Shown in pieces: positions 1-6,762 of a DNA stretch of 15,861 bases (positions are counted from its first letter, which is position 1; each line of letters begins with the position of its first letter). This stretch comes from Chloroflexia bacterium. GTDB taxonomy: Bacteria; Chloroflexota; Chloroflexia; Thermomicrobiales; UBA6265. The translations under genes and the position numbers were made by a program. The notes beneath the pieces are model-generated. The model saw only the letters and a program-made list of their open reading frames with translations. It was not told the origin of the DNA and made no database searches. The stretch spans positions 1-15,861 of the forward strand of contig JACCVE010000355.1 in assembly GCA_013698285.1 (NCBI GenBank), given 5' to 3'.

Positions 1-326
1 GTGTCAAACGTGCTCACGCCGTCGGTTGAGCCCGCCATCCGACGGCTCACGTCGGCCAGCCGGTCGAGCGCGGCGCGGAGGCAGGCCTCCTGGAGTGCTG
101 GCTCGGCGAACATCTCCATCCCGCCGGGGAATGGCTCCGGTCGTGCCAGCCACGAGTGGAAGCGCCTGGCGCGCATGGCCGTTGACGCCTCCGAGAGGTA
201 GGCGGTGACCCAATCCTCTGGCGTTGTGGGGTCCGAGGTCGCCAGTGGGTCCGACGGGGTCCGGGGCTGGAATCCGTTGCGGGCGAGATCGACCAGCCGA
301 CCGAACACTCCACGACGTGCCGCCAT
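1..326 (-). CDS. Hypothetical protein, C-terminus beyond the window
   Basis: Reading leftward from an ATG at 326, the frame stays open for 108 codons to the window edge. The gene is therefore partial, with its 3' end outside. I do not recognise the family. The visible part starts MAARRGVFGRLVDLARN and is rich in Ala and Arg. It looks mostly helical, with amphipathic stretches around residues 43-60 (WVTAYLSEASTAMRARRF) and 76-95. There is no signal peptide and no obvious membrane segment. The start lies 9 nt after the stop of the ubiquitin-like gene, with a G-rich stretch (331-335 on the plus strand) as a possible ribosome site, so the two genes are probably co-transcribed and may act together. 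Plausible codon use throughout and tight spacing make a real gene likely. The function cannot be given; a large cytosolic partner protein is one possibility. Confidence 0.7.
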   Translation of the reverse strand, partial: MAARRGVFGRLVDLARNGFQPRTPSDPLATSDPTTPEDWVTAYLSEASTAMRARRFHSWLARPEPFPGGMEMFAEPALQEACLRAALDRLADVSRRMAGSTDGVSTFD

Positions 327-335
327 CGCGCCCCC

Positions 336-728
336 TTACCCGCCGATCAGGGGAACGAGCCGGAGGAAGGATACCGCCGTGTCGTGACGGATCTCGATCT
401 CGGTGTCGAGGTCGGTGATCTGGCGGTCATCAACGAGGATCAGGAAGCCGGTCTTCTCGAAAGCGGCCACGGCAGATTCGTATTGCTCCGTCCAGTTGAT
501 AAGCCGATGGGAGTGCAACAGGAAACCCTCTCGGGTCCGCTCGGCGTCGTGCGGTCGCACCAGCCCCCTGAACACGCCGCCTTGGCGGGCGTTGTATTCC
601 GTCACCTCCTGATAGACCCGGCTCCTGATCAGTTCACGCGCGGTGACGCGCTCGGTCAGAAACTCCAGCGTCAACTCCCCGGTGATCTCCCCGAGAGTCT
701 CGTCGCGGACGGTCACGGAGGTAACCAC
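336..728 (-). CDS. Ubiquitin-like beta-grasp candidate with C-terminal Gly-Gly
   Basis: This 130-residue protein is not one I can name. The pattern follows ubiquitin: a beta-hairpin (about residues 3-11 and 18-24), then a helix starting at Ala30 (ARELIRSRVYQEV). After an insertion of about 45 residues (48-92) comes a strand at 95-99 (FLILV), a short D-D-R-Q turn, and a last strand (VSFLRLVPL, 119-127). The chain ends Leu-Ile-Gly129-Gly130 at the stop, matching the exposed tail of conjugated ubiquitin-like proteins. The start is the GTG at 728, preceded by AAAGGA at 6-nt spacing; a TTG at 764 is in frame but has no good ribosome site and would only add 12 residues before the first strand. The next gene begins 9 nt downstream. 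No E1, E2, RING or JAB protease is visible in the window. The fold is inferred by eye; a MoaD/ThiS-like carrier or a non-conjugated beta-grasp adaptor is the alternative. Confidence 0.72.
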   Translation of the reverse strand: MVTSVTVRDETLGEITGELTLEFLTERVTARELIRSRVYQEVTEYNARQGGVFRGLVRPHDAERTREGFLLHSHRLINWTEQYESAVAAFEKTGFLILVDDRQITDLDTEIEIRHDTAVSFLRLVPLIGG

Positions 729-734
729 GGCGCT

Positions 735-740
735 TCCTTT
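735..740 (-). promoter_or_regulatory. Ribosome binding site fixing the start of the ubiquitin-like gene
   Basis: The minus strand reads AAAGGA, followed by 6 nt and then GTG at 728. This favours GTG 728 over the upstream in-frame TTG at 764 and makes the protein begin just before its first predicted strand. Confidence 0.7.
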
Positions 741-780
741 CAACTCCTGGCGAGAGTCTACCAACGGCCCCCGAGACGTA

Positions 781-820
781 CATTTGTTCTACCAAATGGG
801 TGCCAGGTGGTCAACACCAC
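781..820. promoter_or_regulatory. Two inverted repeats over the -10 and -35 (operator candidates)
   Basis: CATTTG (781-786) and CAAATG (793-798) form a perfect 6-bp inverted repeat with a 6-nt centre; it covers the -10 box. GTGGT (807-811) and ACCAC (816-820) form a 5-bp repeat with a 4-nt centre over the -35 box. Placement on both promoter elements suggests repressor binding, but repeats this short can arise by chance. Confidence 0.35.
786..814 (-). promoter_or_regulatory. Sigma70-type promoter for the ubiquitin-like gene pair
   Basis: On the minus strand TTGACC (809-814) is separated by 17 nt from TAGAAC (786-791). That matches the -35 consensus at 5 of 6 bases and the -10 consensus at 4 of 6, with ideal spacing. 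A transcript would start near 779 and leave a leader of about 50 nt before GTG 728. Two dyads overlap it (see the operator entry). Not experimentally supported. Confidence 0.5.
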
Positions 821-828
821 GCAGGTCC

Positions 829-1250
829 CGATCGAACCGGTAGGATTGGGCCGATGGCCGTTCAGCGTCTGGGGGCATGGCACCGAACCGGGTCGCGACA
901 GGTGGATGAGGACATCGGGTGTTTGGACGCGTGCTCGGGGCAGTGACGTGAGCCCGGATGATCCCTGCGCGAGGCGGGAGGGTATGAACCCACGTCGGAC
1001 CAGATCGGACAAAATCTGATGGCCAACGTGAAACCGCCGAGTTGCGGACACCGTTTGAGTGTTCCCTCGATGGGGCGACTGAACGTCGCCTGCTGCTCTC
1101 GTCCCGCTTGGCGGTAGCTGGGACAACGTCCAATCTACGATCGATGATCGCGCACGGCAACCAGCCGACGGTCAACGGTATCGACGATCTCGGCACGATC
1201 TCCATGTGATCGTCACATCTTCGACCGGAGTCCGTCTGAAACGACTGGCC
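829..1250. other. Gene-free interval between the ubiquitin-like gene and cphA
   Basis: The space between the two divergent genes runs from 729 to 1323. After removing the two candidate promoters, about 420 nt remain in which no convincing gene is seen: frames on both strands are compositionally odd and have no usable ribosome sites. One perfect small hairpin is present, GGCGAC (1074-1079) with GTCGCC (1085-1090) around a 5-nt loop; it has no T-run. No tRNA or riboswitch was recognised. Confidence 0.5.
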
Positions 1251-1255
1251 CCGGT

Positions 1256-1283
1256 TTGCATGGCATCGCGCGTGCCGTGTACT
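1256..1283 (+). promoter_or_regulatory. Candidate promoter for cphA
   Basis: TTGCAT (1256-1261), a 16-nt spacer and TGTACT (1278-1283) give a passable sigma70-type pair. Transcription would begin near 1290, about 34 nt before the TTG start. The -10 match is weak. Confidence 0.3.
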
Positions 1284-1323
1284 TGGTCGAATCGGCCGGT
1301 GGTGAACGCGTGGGAGTGGTGGT

Positions 1324-3960
1324 TTGGACATCCGGCAGACGCGGGTGTATCGCGGCCCGAACGTGTGGGCACGGGTGCCGGTCATCGACCTGTTGCTTGA
1401 CCTCGGCGAGTTCGAACATCGACCGAGCAACGTCATTCCCAGGTTCAATGAGCGCCTGATTGCCGTGCTGCCGACGCTCGAATCCCATGGGTGCTCGTCC
1501 GGGCAGCTTGGAGGATTCATTCGCCGCCTGGAACGGGGGACGTGGCTGGGTCACGTGGTGGAACACGTCGCGCTGGAGCTCCAGATCTTGGCCGGCAGCG
1601 CTGTGGCGAGGGGGAAGACGCGGGTCTCCGGCGAGCCGGGGGTCTACCACGTCGTCTTCCAGTACCGGCATGAGGAGGTCGGCCTGGCCGCCGGGCGCGT
1701 CGCTGTCCGGTTGGTCGATCACCTGGCCGAATCCGCCCCGCCCGATCCGGACCTCATCGCGTCGCTGCTGGGGGACGTTCCCAAGGTCGCCGAGACGTAT
1801 GGGTTCGGGCCATCGACCGGGGCGATCGTGGCCGAGGCCGAGCGGCGAGGGATCCCGGTGTCCCGACCGGACCCGAAGAACTCGTTCGTGATCCTTGGTC
1901 AGGGCGCTCGCCAGCGCCGGATCTGGGCGACCGTGACGGGGGGCACGAACCTGGTCGCCGCCTACGTCGCCGCCGATAAGGCCTTGACGAACCGGTTGCT
2001 GCGCGACGCGGGCGTCCCGACGCCGGGTGAGGGCGTGGTCGATGACGCCGATGCCGCGGTGGGCGTCGCCGCCGGGCTGGGGTTTCCCGTCGTCGTCAAG
2101 CCGCTCGACGGCAACCACGGCCGGGGCGTCTCACTCGGCGTGACGGGCGAGGCCGGGGTTCGCGACGCGTTCGCGATCGCCTCCGCCGCGAGCAAGGGCG
2201 GCCAGGTGCTCGTCCAGCGTCAGGTGACCGGGCGAGACTACCGCGTCCTGGTCATCGGCGGGGATGTGGTCGCGGTCGCGGAACGGGTGCCCGCGCATGT
2301 GGTCGGCGACGGTGAGCGATCGGTCCGAGACCTTGTCGATCTGGCGAATGCCGATCCCCGCCGGGGAGACGGTCACGCCCGGCCCCTGACCCGCATCCGG
2401 ACGGATGACGGGGCGAGCGACTACCTCACTGTCCAGGGCCTCTCGTGGGACGACATCCCGTCCCTAGGGCGGCGGGTGAAACTGGCGAGGACGGCCAACT
2501 TGAGTACCGGTGGCTCGGCGATCGACCGCACCGACCAGATCCATCCCGCCAATGCGGCCCTGGCCCGGGACGCCGCCCTCGTCGCCGATTTGGACGTGGC
2601 CGGCGTCGACATCGTCACCCCGGATATCGCCCGGCCCATGACGGTGGACGGCGGGGCCGTGGTCGAGGTCAATGCCGCCCCCGGGTTCCGGATGCATACC
2701 CATCCCTCGGAGGGTGAGCCCCGGCAGGTCGAGCGGGCCGTAGTCGATGCGCTCTTTCCCGCTGGCACCCCTGCCCGCGTCCCGGTCGTGGCGGTCACGG
2801 GCACGAACGGCAAGACCACCACGACGCGGATGGTCACCCACCTCCTGCGTGCCGCTGGCCTCCGGGTCGGCCTGACCACCACCGACGGCACGTACCTCGA
2901 TGATCGCTTGCTGATGGCCGGGGACAATGCCGGACCGGCCAGCGCCCGGGCGATCCTGCGCCACCCGGGGGTGGAGGCCGCCGCGCTGGAGGTTGCCCGG
3001 GGGGGCATCTTGCGGGAAGGTCTCGGATTCGACCGCTGCGACGTGGCGATCGTGACCAACATCTCCGCCGATCACCTCGGCCTCGGTGGCGTCGAGACGC
3101 TGGAGGATCTGGCCCGCGTCAAGGAGGTCGTCCCCGCGGCGACCCTCCGGAACGGGGCGAGCGTCTTGAACGTCGACGACCCGCTCGTCGCCGGGATGGT
3201 CAGATACGCCCGCGGCGAGATCATCTTCTTCGGCGGGGATACCGAGAACCCGGTCCTGCGCGATCATCTCCTGGCCGGTGGCCGGGCCGCGCTGCTGGTC
3301 AGCACACCGGCCGGTGAGATGCTCAGGCTGGTGAGCGGGGGACGGGACGACGACCTACTGCCCTCCGCGAACATTCCCGCGACGTTCGGGGGGCTGCTCA
3401 GGGTCAACGCCTTGAACGCTCTCGCGGCCGCGGCGGCCGCGTGGGCGCTGGGCAACTCGATCGAAACGATCCGGGAGGGTTTGGCGGGCTTCGAGGCGAC
3501 GTTCGCCACCACTCCTGGCCGCTTCAACCTGCTGGAGGTGGATGGTCGGCACGTCCTGATCGACTACGCCCATAACGTGGCTGCGCTGGAAGCCGTCGGC
3601 GAGTTCGTCCGCCGCTTCCCGGCACCCCGCGCCGTCGCCATGCTGGCGATCCCCGGCGACCGGTCGAACGAGGACACGACGGCGCTCGGCCTGCTGGCCG
3701 GCTCCATCTTCGACGGGGTGGTGATCCGGGAGGCCGCCAACACCCGCGGCCGGCCCCGTGGGGAGTCCGCCGGGCTGTTGCGAGAAGCCGTGGGGATGGC
3801 CGGACTCCCCCCTCACGAGGTGCGGGTCGTCCTCGACGAGGTTGAGGCGGCGCACGCGACCGTGGACCTGGCCGCGCCGGGCGATCTGGCCGTCATCTTC
3901 GTCACCCGCCCGGGCGTGATCTGGGAGGAGTTGAGGGCTCGGGCGGCGCGTGGTGGCTGA
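1324..3960 (+). CDS. cphA: Cyanophycin synthetase
   Basis: CphA polymerises aspartate and arginine into cyanophycin (multi-L-arginyl-poly-L-aspartate), an intracellular nitrogen and carbon store, using ATP for each amide bond. The 878 residues fit the usual length and three-part layout. An N-terminal domain starts with the family signature R-x-x-R-G-P-N-V-W (residues 7-15). An ATP-grasp domain follows, with K259-P-L-D-G-N-H-G-R-G and the metal-binding E448-V-N-A-A-P-G. A Mur-ligase-like domain carries the P-loop G493-T-N-G-K-T-T and D747-Y-A-H-N. The start is TTG at 1324: a stop at 1303 closes the frame upstream, GGGAG lies 7 nt before it, and the family N-terminus follows at once. No cyanophycinase (cphB) is next to it; the gene stands alone, convergent with the HAD gene. 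Identification is firm; polymer length and substrate range cannot be read from sequence. Confidence 0.94.
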   Translation: MDIRQTRVYRGPNVWARVPVIDLLLDLGEFEHRPSNVIPRFNERLIAVLPTLESHGCSSGQLGGFIRRLERGTWLGHVVEHVALELQILAGSAVARGKTRVSGEPGVYHVVFQYRHEEVGLAAGRVAVRLVDHLAESAPPDPDLIASLLGDVPKVAETYGFGPSTGAIVAEAERRGIPVSRPDPKNSFVILGQGARQRRIWATVTGGTNLVAAYVAADKALTNRLLRDAGVPTPGEGVVDDADAAVGVAAGLGFPVVVKPLDGNHGRGVSLGVTGEAGVRDAFAIASAASKGGQVLVQRQVTGRDYRVLVIGGDVVAVAERVPAHVVGDGERSVRDLVDLANADPRRGDGHARPLTRIRTDDGASDYLTVQGLSWDDIPSLGRRVKLARTANLSTGGSAIDRTDQIHPANAALARDAALVADLDVAGVDIVTPDIARPMTVDGGAVVEVNAAPGFRMHTHPSEGEPRQVERAVVDALFPAGTPARVPVVAVTGTNGKTTTTRMVTHLLRAAGLRVGLTTTDGTYLDDRLLMAGDNAGPASARAILRHPGVEAAALEVARGGILREGLGFDRCDVAIVTNISADHLGLGGVETLEDLARVKEVVPAATLRNGASVLNVDDPLVAGMVRYARGEIIFFGGDTENPVLRDHLLAGGRAALLVSTPAGEMLRLVSGGRDDDLLPSANIPATFGGLLRVNALNALAAAAAAWALGNSIETIREGLAGFEATFATTPGRFNLLEVDGRHVLIDYAHNVAALEAVGEFVRRFPAPRAVAMLAIPGDRSNEDTTALGLLAGSIFDGVVIREAANTRGRPRGESAGLLREAVGMAGLPPHEVRVVLDEVEAAHATVDLAAPGDLAVIFVTRPGVIWEELRARAARGG

Positions 3961-4065
3961 ATGGCCGAAGCCATTTCCCGTCCTCGTCGCGGGGAGTGCC
4001 GTAATGCCGATTATTCGGTGCCGTGGCCAAGCGAGAGGGCCAGGCCCAGCGGCGGGTCATCATCA

Positions 4066-4086
4066 CGCTGGGTGCAGGACCCAGCG
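4066..4086. terminator. 8-bp perfect hairpin downstream of cphA
   Basis: CGCTGGGT (4066-4073) pairs perfectly with ACCCAGCG (4079-4086) around a 5-nt loop GCAGG, about 105 nt past the cphA stop. No T-run follows on either strand, so it is not a textbook intrinsic terminator; it may mark or protect the transcript end. Confidence 0.4.
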
Positions 4087-4169
4087 GGCCAATCCATCCC
4101 TGTCGAACTCCGGACAATGCGTCGGTGAACATCCGCGCTGTCTCGTCCCCGCGTGGCGCTGGGGCCGGC

Positions 4170-4193
4170 GCCAATGCTGGTTCCGACATTGGC
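4170..4193. repeat. 7-bp inverted repeat with 10-nt centre
   Basis: GCCAATG (4170-4176) and CATTGGC (4187-4193) are exact reverse complements. In a convergent spacer this may be a second transcript-end hairpin or a protein site; there is no further support. Confidence 0.3.
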
Positions 4194-4386
4194 TCAACAC
4201 CGTCGCCGGGGGAGTCGCCACAGCCCACCTCCACGCTCACGCACGACGGGGCCCGTGTCGCATGCCGGTGACGCGGTCGGCATCAGGGCGCCGATCGGCG
4301 TGTTGGGTCGCGATGGCTCTGGTCCGCGACGGTCGCGTTCCCGCGAGACGGACGTCTAATGAGCATCGAGGATCACCGTGAACCGG

Positions 4387-5238
4387 TCAGTGGCCCGTTC
4401 CCGCCAGCAATGAACGCTCGAGGGCGGGCAGGTCATCGAAGACGAGGTCCGGGACGATGCCCTCGGTGATGATGTCGGCGCGGGACGATACACCGGTGAG
4501 GACTAGGGCGGTCAGCATTCCGGCTCGCTGGCCGGCGACGATGTCGGTGTCGAGTCGGTCGCCGACCATCACCGTCTCGGACGGCATCGCTCCCATCAAC
4601 TCGGCGGCCTGGAGCAGGGTGCGCGGCTCCGGCTTGCCGATCACGACCGGGTGCTGGCCGGTCGCGGTGATGATCCCTGCCAGGACGCTGCCCGCGCCAG
4701 GTTGTAGGCCGCCCGAGGTGGGCAGCGTCGCGTCGGCGTTCGTCGCCACGAACCGGGACCCGGCCCGGATCGCGGTCATCGCGAGGTGCAGTTTGGCATA
4801 GGTGAAGTCCAGGTCGAGGCCGACCACGACGGCCGCCGGGGTCTCCTCGGCCGGGTCTACCGGACGGAGGGTGGTGGCCCGGAAGATTTGCTCCCCGAGC
4901 GCGGGCATGCCGACCAGGTAGATGCCGCTCCCTTCCGGCAGCGTCTCGTTCAGATAATCGGCCATGGCGGTGCCGCTGGTGAGGATCTTTTCCGGCGGTA
5001 CGGCGACGCCCATCCCGGCCAGTTTCGCGGTGTAGCTCTCAGGGGTCGCCATCGAGTTGTTCGTCGCCAACATGGCGGCCTTGCCGGTCCTAGCCAGGAT
5101 GTCCAACAGAGACCCGAAGCCGGGGAGGGGATCGTTGCCCCGGTAGAGGACACCGTCCATGTCGAAGATGAAGGCCCGCGACGCGTGGAAGCGGGCCAGT
5201 GCCGCCTCGCTGGTCGCCTGAATTGCCGGTTCACCCAT
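4387..5238 (-). CDS. HAD-IIA family phosphatase (NagD/phosphoglycolate phosphatase-like)
   Basis: A 283-residue haloacid-dehalogenase hydrolase of subfamily IIA, the NagD, PGP and 4-nitrophenylphosphatase type, which removes phosphate from small sugar phosphates or nucleotides in the cytosol. Motif I is D26-M-D28-G-V-L-Y with nucleophile Asp26 and acid/base Asp28. Motif II is A-T59-N-N-S. Motif III is the lysine of G-K202-P-E-P. Motif IV is G226-D-R-L-D-T-D with metal-binding acids. The alpha/beta cap lies between motifs II and III (about 90-190) as in class IIA, and sets substrate choice, so the exact substrate cannot be assigned. The start ATG at 5238 has GAGGGAG (5248-5254) 9 nt upstream. 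The gene is divergent from the M20 gene and convergent with cphA; no operon partner is visible. Confidence 0.9.
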   Translation of the reverse strand: MGEPAIQATSEAALARFHASRAFIFDMDGVLYRGNDPLPGFGSLLDILARTGKAAMLATNNSMATPESYTAKLAGMGVAVPPEKILTSGTAMADYLNETLPEGSGIYLVGMPALGEQIFRATTLRPVDPAEETPAAVVVGLDLDFTYAKLHLAMTAIRAGSRFVATNADATLPTSGGLQPGAGSVLAGIITATGQHPVVIGKPEPRTLLQAAELMGAMPSETVMVGDRLDTDIVAGQRAGMLTALVLTGVSSRADIITEGIVPDLVFDDLPALERSLLAGTGH

Positions 5239-5287
5239 CTCGTGTGACTCCCTCTGCGTTCGCGGCGGCGCGGATGGCGCCCGGGTG

Positions 5288-5317
5288 ATCGTAGCCGGGT
5301 TAGACGAATGGGTCCAC
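5288..5317 (-). promoter_or_regulatory. Candidate promoter for the HAD gene
   Basis: The minus strand shows GTGGAC (5312-5317), an 18-nt spacer and TACGAT (5288-5293), about 50 nt before the ATG at 5238. It is a moderate match in the 249-nt divergent spacer. Confidence 0.25.
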
Positions 5318-5374
5318 GGCCGTCGTCGGATGCGGTAGCCGAATCACCGAGACCCGGGGCGATGGACCGCGCCG

Positions 5375-5380
5375 TATACT
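5375..5380 (+). promoter_or_regulatory. Candidate -10 element for the M20 gene
   Basis: TATACT stands out in a very GC-rich divergent spacer and matches the -10 consensus at 5 of 6 bases. No clear -35 lies 16-18 nt upstream. The leader to GTG 5488 would be about 100 nt. Confidence 0.25.
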
Positions 5381-5475
5381 GGCGCGCGCCCATCGTCGGA
5401 CCCTTGGCCCACGGTGTTCGTCCGGCCCGGTCCTGCGTCGGATCGCCGGACCCCTCGTGGCGGCACAGGAAGCAC

Positions 5476-5481
5476 GGAGGA
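5476..5481 (+). promoter_or_regulatory. Ribosome binding site fixing the M20 start
   Basis: GGAGGA is followed by 6 nt and GTG at 5488. The frame is open from 5308, but the extra 60 codons read as Arg/Pro-rich spacer DNA, so GTG 5488 is preferred. Confidence 0.8.
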
Positions 5482-5487
5482 CGACCG

Positions 5488-6714
5488 GTGGCAACTCAGA
5501 CCGACGCGGACACCCAGATGATCCCCGACGACCTCGCGGCTCGGGTCCTGGCCTCGATCGATCCCAACGAGACGATCGCGTTCCTCCAAGAGCTGGTGCG
5601 AATCCCCTCGATCAACCCGCCCGGAGACGTCCGGGAAGCGATCGCCGTCTGCCAGCGTGTCCTGGCGGAGGCGGGATTCATCTGCGAGACGGTCGAGCGG
5701 GATCCACTGATGCCCAATCTGATCGCCTCCTTCGGCGACGGCGATGGGCCGGTGCTCTGCTTCAACGCCCATGTGGATGTCGTCCCGACCGGCGAGATCT
5801 CGGCCTGGACCCATCCGCCGTTCGCGGCGGACCTGGCCGATGGCCGCGTCTATGGCCGCGGTGCCGGGGACGACAAGGCCAGCGTCACCGCCCAGGTGAT
5901 GGCGGGTGTCGCCCTCGCCCGGGCCGGGATCGTCCCCCGGGGCCGGCTGATCATCAATGAGGTGGCCGACGAGGAGGTCGGTGGGGTCCAGGGAGCTGCC
6001 TTCATCGTCGCCGATGGCCTGATCCGGGCGGACATGGTGATCGTCGGGGAGCAGACCGAGAATCGCGTCTGCGTCGGCGAGAAGGGGTCGGCGGCGCAGG
6101 TCGTGACCGTCTATGGTCGGGCTGCCCACGGCGCCCTGCCCTGGGAGGGTGCCAACGCGATCGAGGGCGCCGCCCGGATCATCACCGCACTCCAGGACCG
6201 GTTGTGGCCACGCCTGGCGGAGCGGACGCACGAGTACTTTCACCCCTCGTCGGCCTCGATCAACATGATCGACGGGGGCGTGAAATCCAACGTGGTCGCC
6301 GACCGCTGCTCGTTCCTGATCGACCGGCGGCTGGTGCCCGGTGAGGACCCGGCCGCGGCCGGGTCCGAGATCGCGGCGATCGCCGAGGAGGCGATCGCCG
6401 GCATCCCCGGATTGACCGTGACGGTCGAGAACCCGCACGAGGTCCGGGCGGCGACGATGGCCGACCCGGGATCAACGTTGGTCAAGAGTATGCTGGCGGC
6501 CAACGCCCGTCTCGGGCTCGACGAACACTTGACCGGCTTCAGTATGGCCTCCGACGGCCGCTTCTTCGCGGCGGCCGGGATGCCGACGATCATCTATGGA
6601 CCGGGAGACCCGAAACTGGCCCACGTCCCCGACGAGTGGGTCGGCGTGGACGAGGTGCTCGACGCCACGCGGGCCTACGCCCTCGCGGCGGTAGCGATCC
6701 TCGGCGGGTCGTAG
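5488..6714 (+). CDS. M20-family metallopeptidase / deacylase (ArgE/DapE type)
   Basis: A 408-residue cytosolic di-zinc hydrolase of the M20 family (acetylornithine deacetylase, succinyl-diaminopimelate desuccinylase, carboxypeptidase and dipeptidase relatives), which cleaves an amide bond next to a free carboxylate. Metal ligands and catalytic residues are in place: H95-V-D97 (in FNAHVDVVPTG), D128 in G-R-G-A-G-D-D-K, catalytic E162 and ligand E163 in V-A-D-E-E-V-G-G, and H379 near the C-terminus (KLAHVPDEW). A dimerisation domain lies between about residues 195 and 305. Start GTG 5488 follows a strong GGAGGA. The gene stands alone, divergent from the HAD gene and convergent with phoU across 48 nt. 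Substrate cannot be decided from these motifs; annotation as argE or dapE would be guesswork. Confidence 0.9.
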   Translation: MATQTDADTQMIPDDLAARVLASIDPNETIAFLQELVRIPSINPPGDVREAIAVCQRVLAEAGFICETVERDPLMPNLIASFGDGDGPVLCFNAHVDVVPTGEISAWTHPPFAADLADGRVYGRGAGDDKASVTAQVMAGVALARAGIVPRGRLIINEVADEEVGGVQGAAFIVADGLIRADMVIVGEQTENRVCVGEKGSAAQVVTVYGRAAHGALPWEGANAIEGAARIITALQDRLWPRLAERTHEYFHPSSASINMIDGGVKSNVVADRCSFLIDRRLVPGEDPAAAGSEIAAIAEEAIAGIPGLTVTVENPHEVRAATMADPGSTLVKSMLAANARLGLDEHLTGFSMASDGRFFAAAGMPTIIYGPGDPKLAHVPDEWVGVDEVLDATRAYALAAVAILGGS

Positions 6715-6762
6715 GCTGGGCAGTCCGCGGCGACGGTGACGGAGGCCGGCCCGCGCCGCGCA

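Larger units (their letters stand above)
3961..4386. other. Convergent gene-free spacer after cphA
   Basis: No gene is supported in these 426 nt. An open frame of 143 codons on the plus strand overlaps the cphA end, is rich in Arg, His, Cys and Trp, has no ribosome site and resembles nothing known. The spacer lies between convergent genes and holds two perfect inverted repeats (4066-4086 and 4170-4193), so transcription of both neighbours probably ends here. Confidence 0.5.

Noticed and set aside
384..1019. 211-codon plus-strand frame opposite the ubiquitin-like gene
   Set aside because: It is antisense to a better supported gene, has no ribosome site and reads as low-quality composition through the promoter region.
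3950..4381. 143-codon plus-strand frame after cphA
   Set aside because: It starts inside cphA, has no ribosome site, is rich in Arg, His, Trp and Cys, and shows no domain pattern.
5308..5487. 60-codon N-terminal extension of the M20 protein
   Set aside because: Translation reads as spacer DNA, there is no ribosome site at 5308, and GGAGGA sits correctly before GTG 5488.
5344..6438. 364-codon minus-strand frame opposite the M20 gene
   Set aside because: It is a high-GC antisense shadow: Asp/Gly/Arg/His-rich composition on the opposite strand of a gene with intact catalytic motifs.
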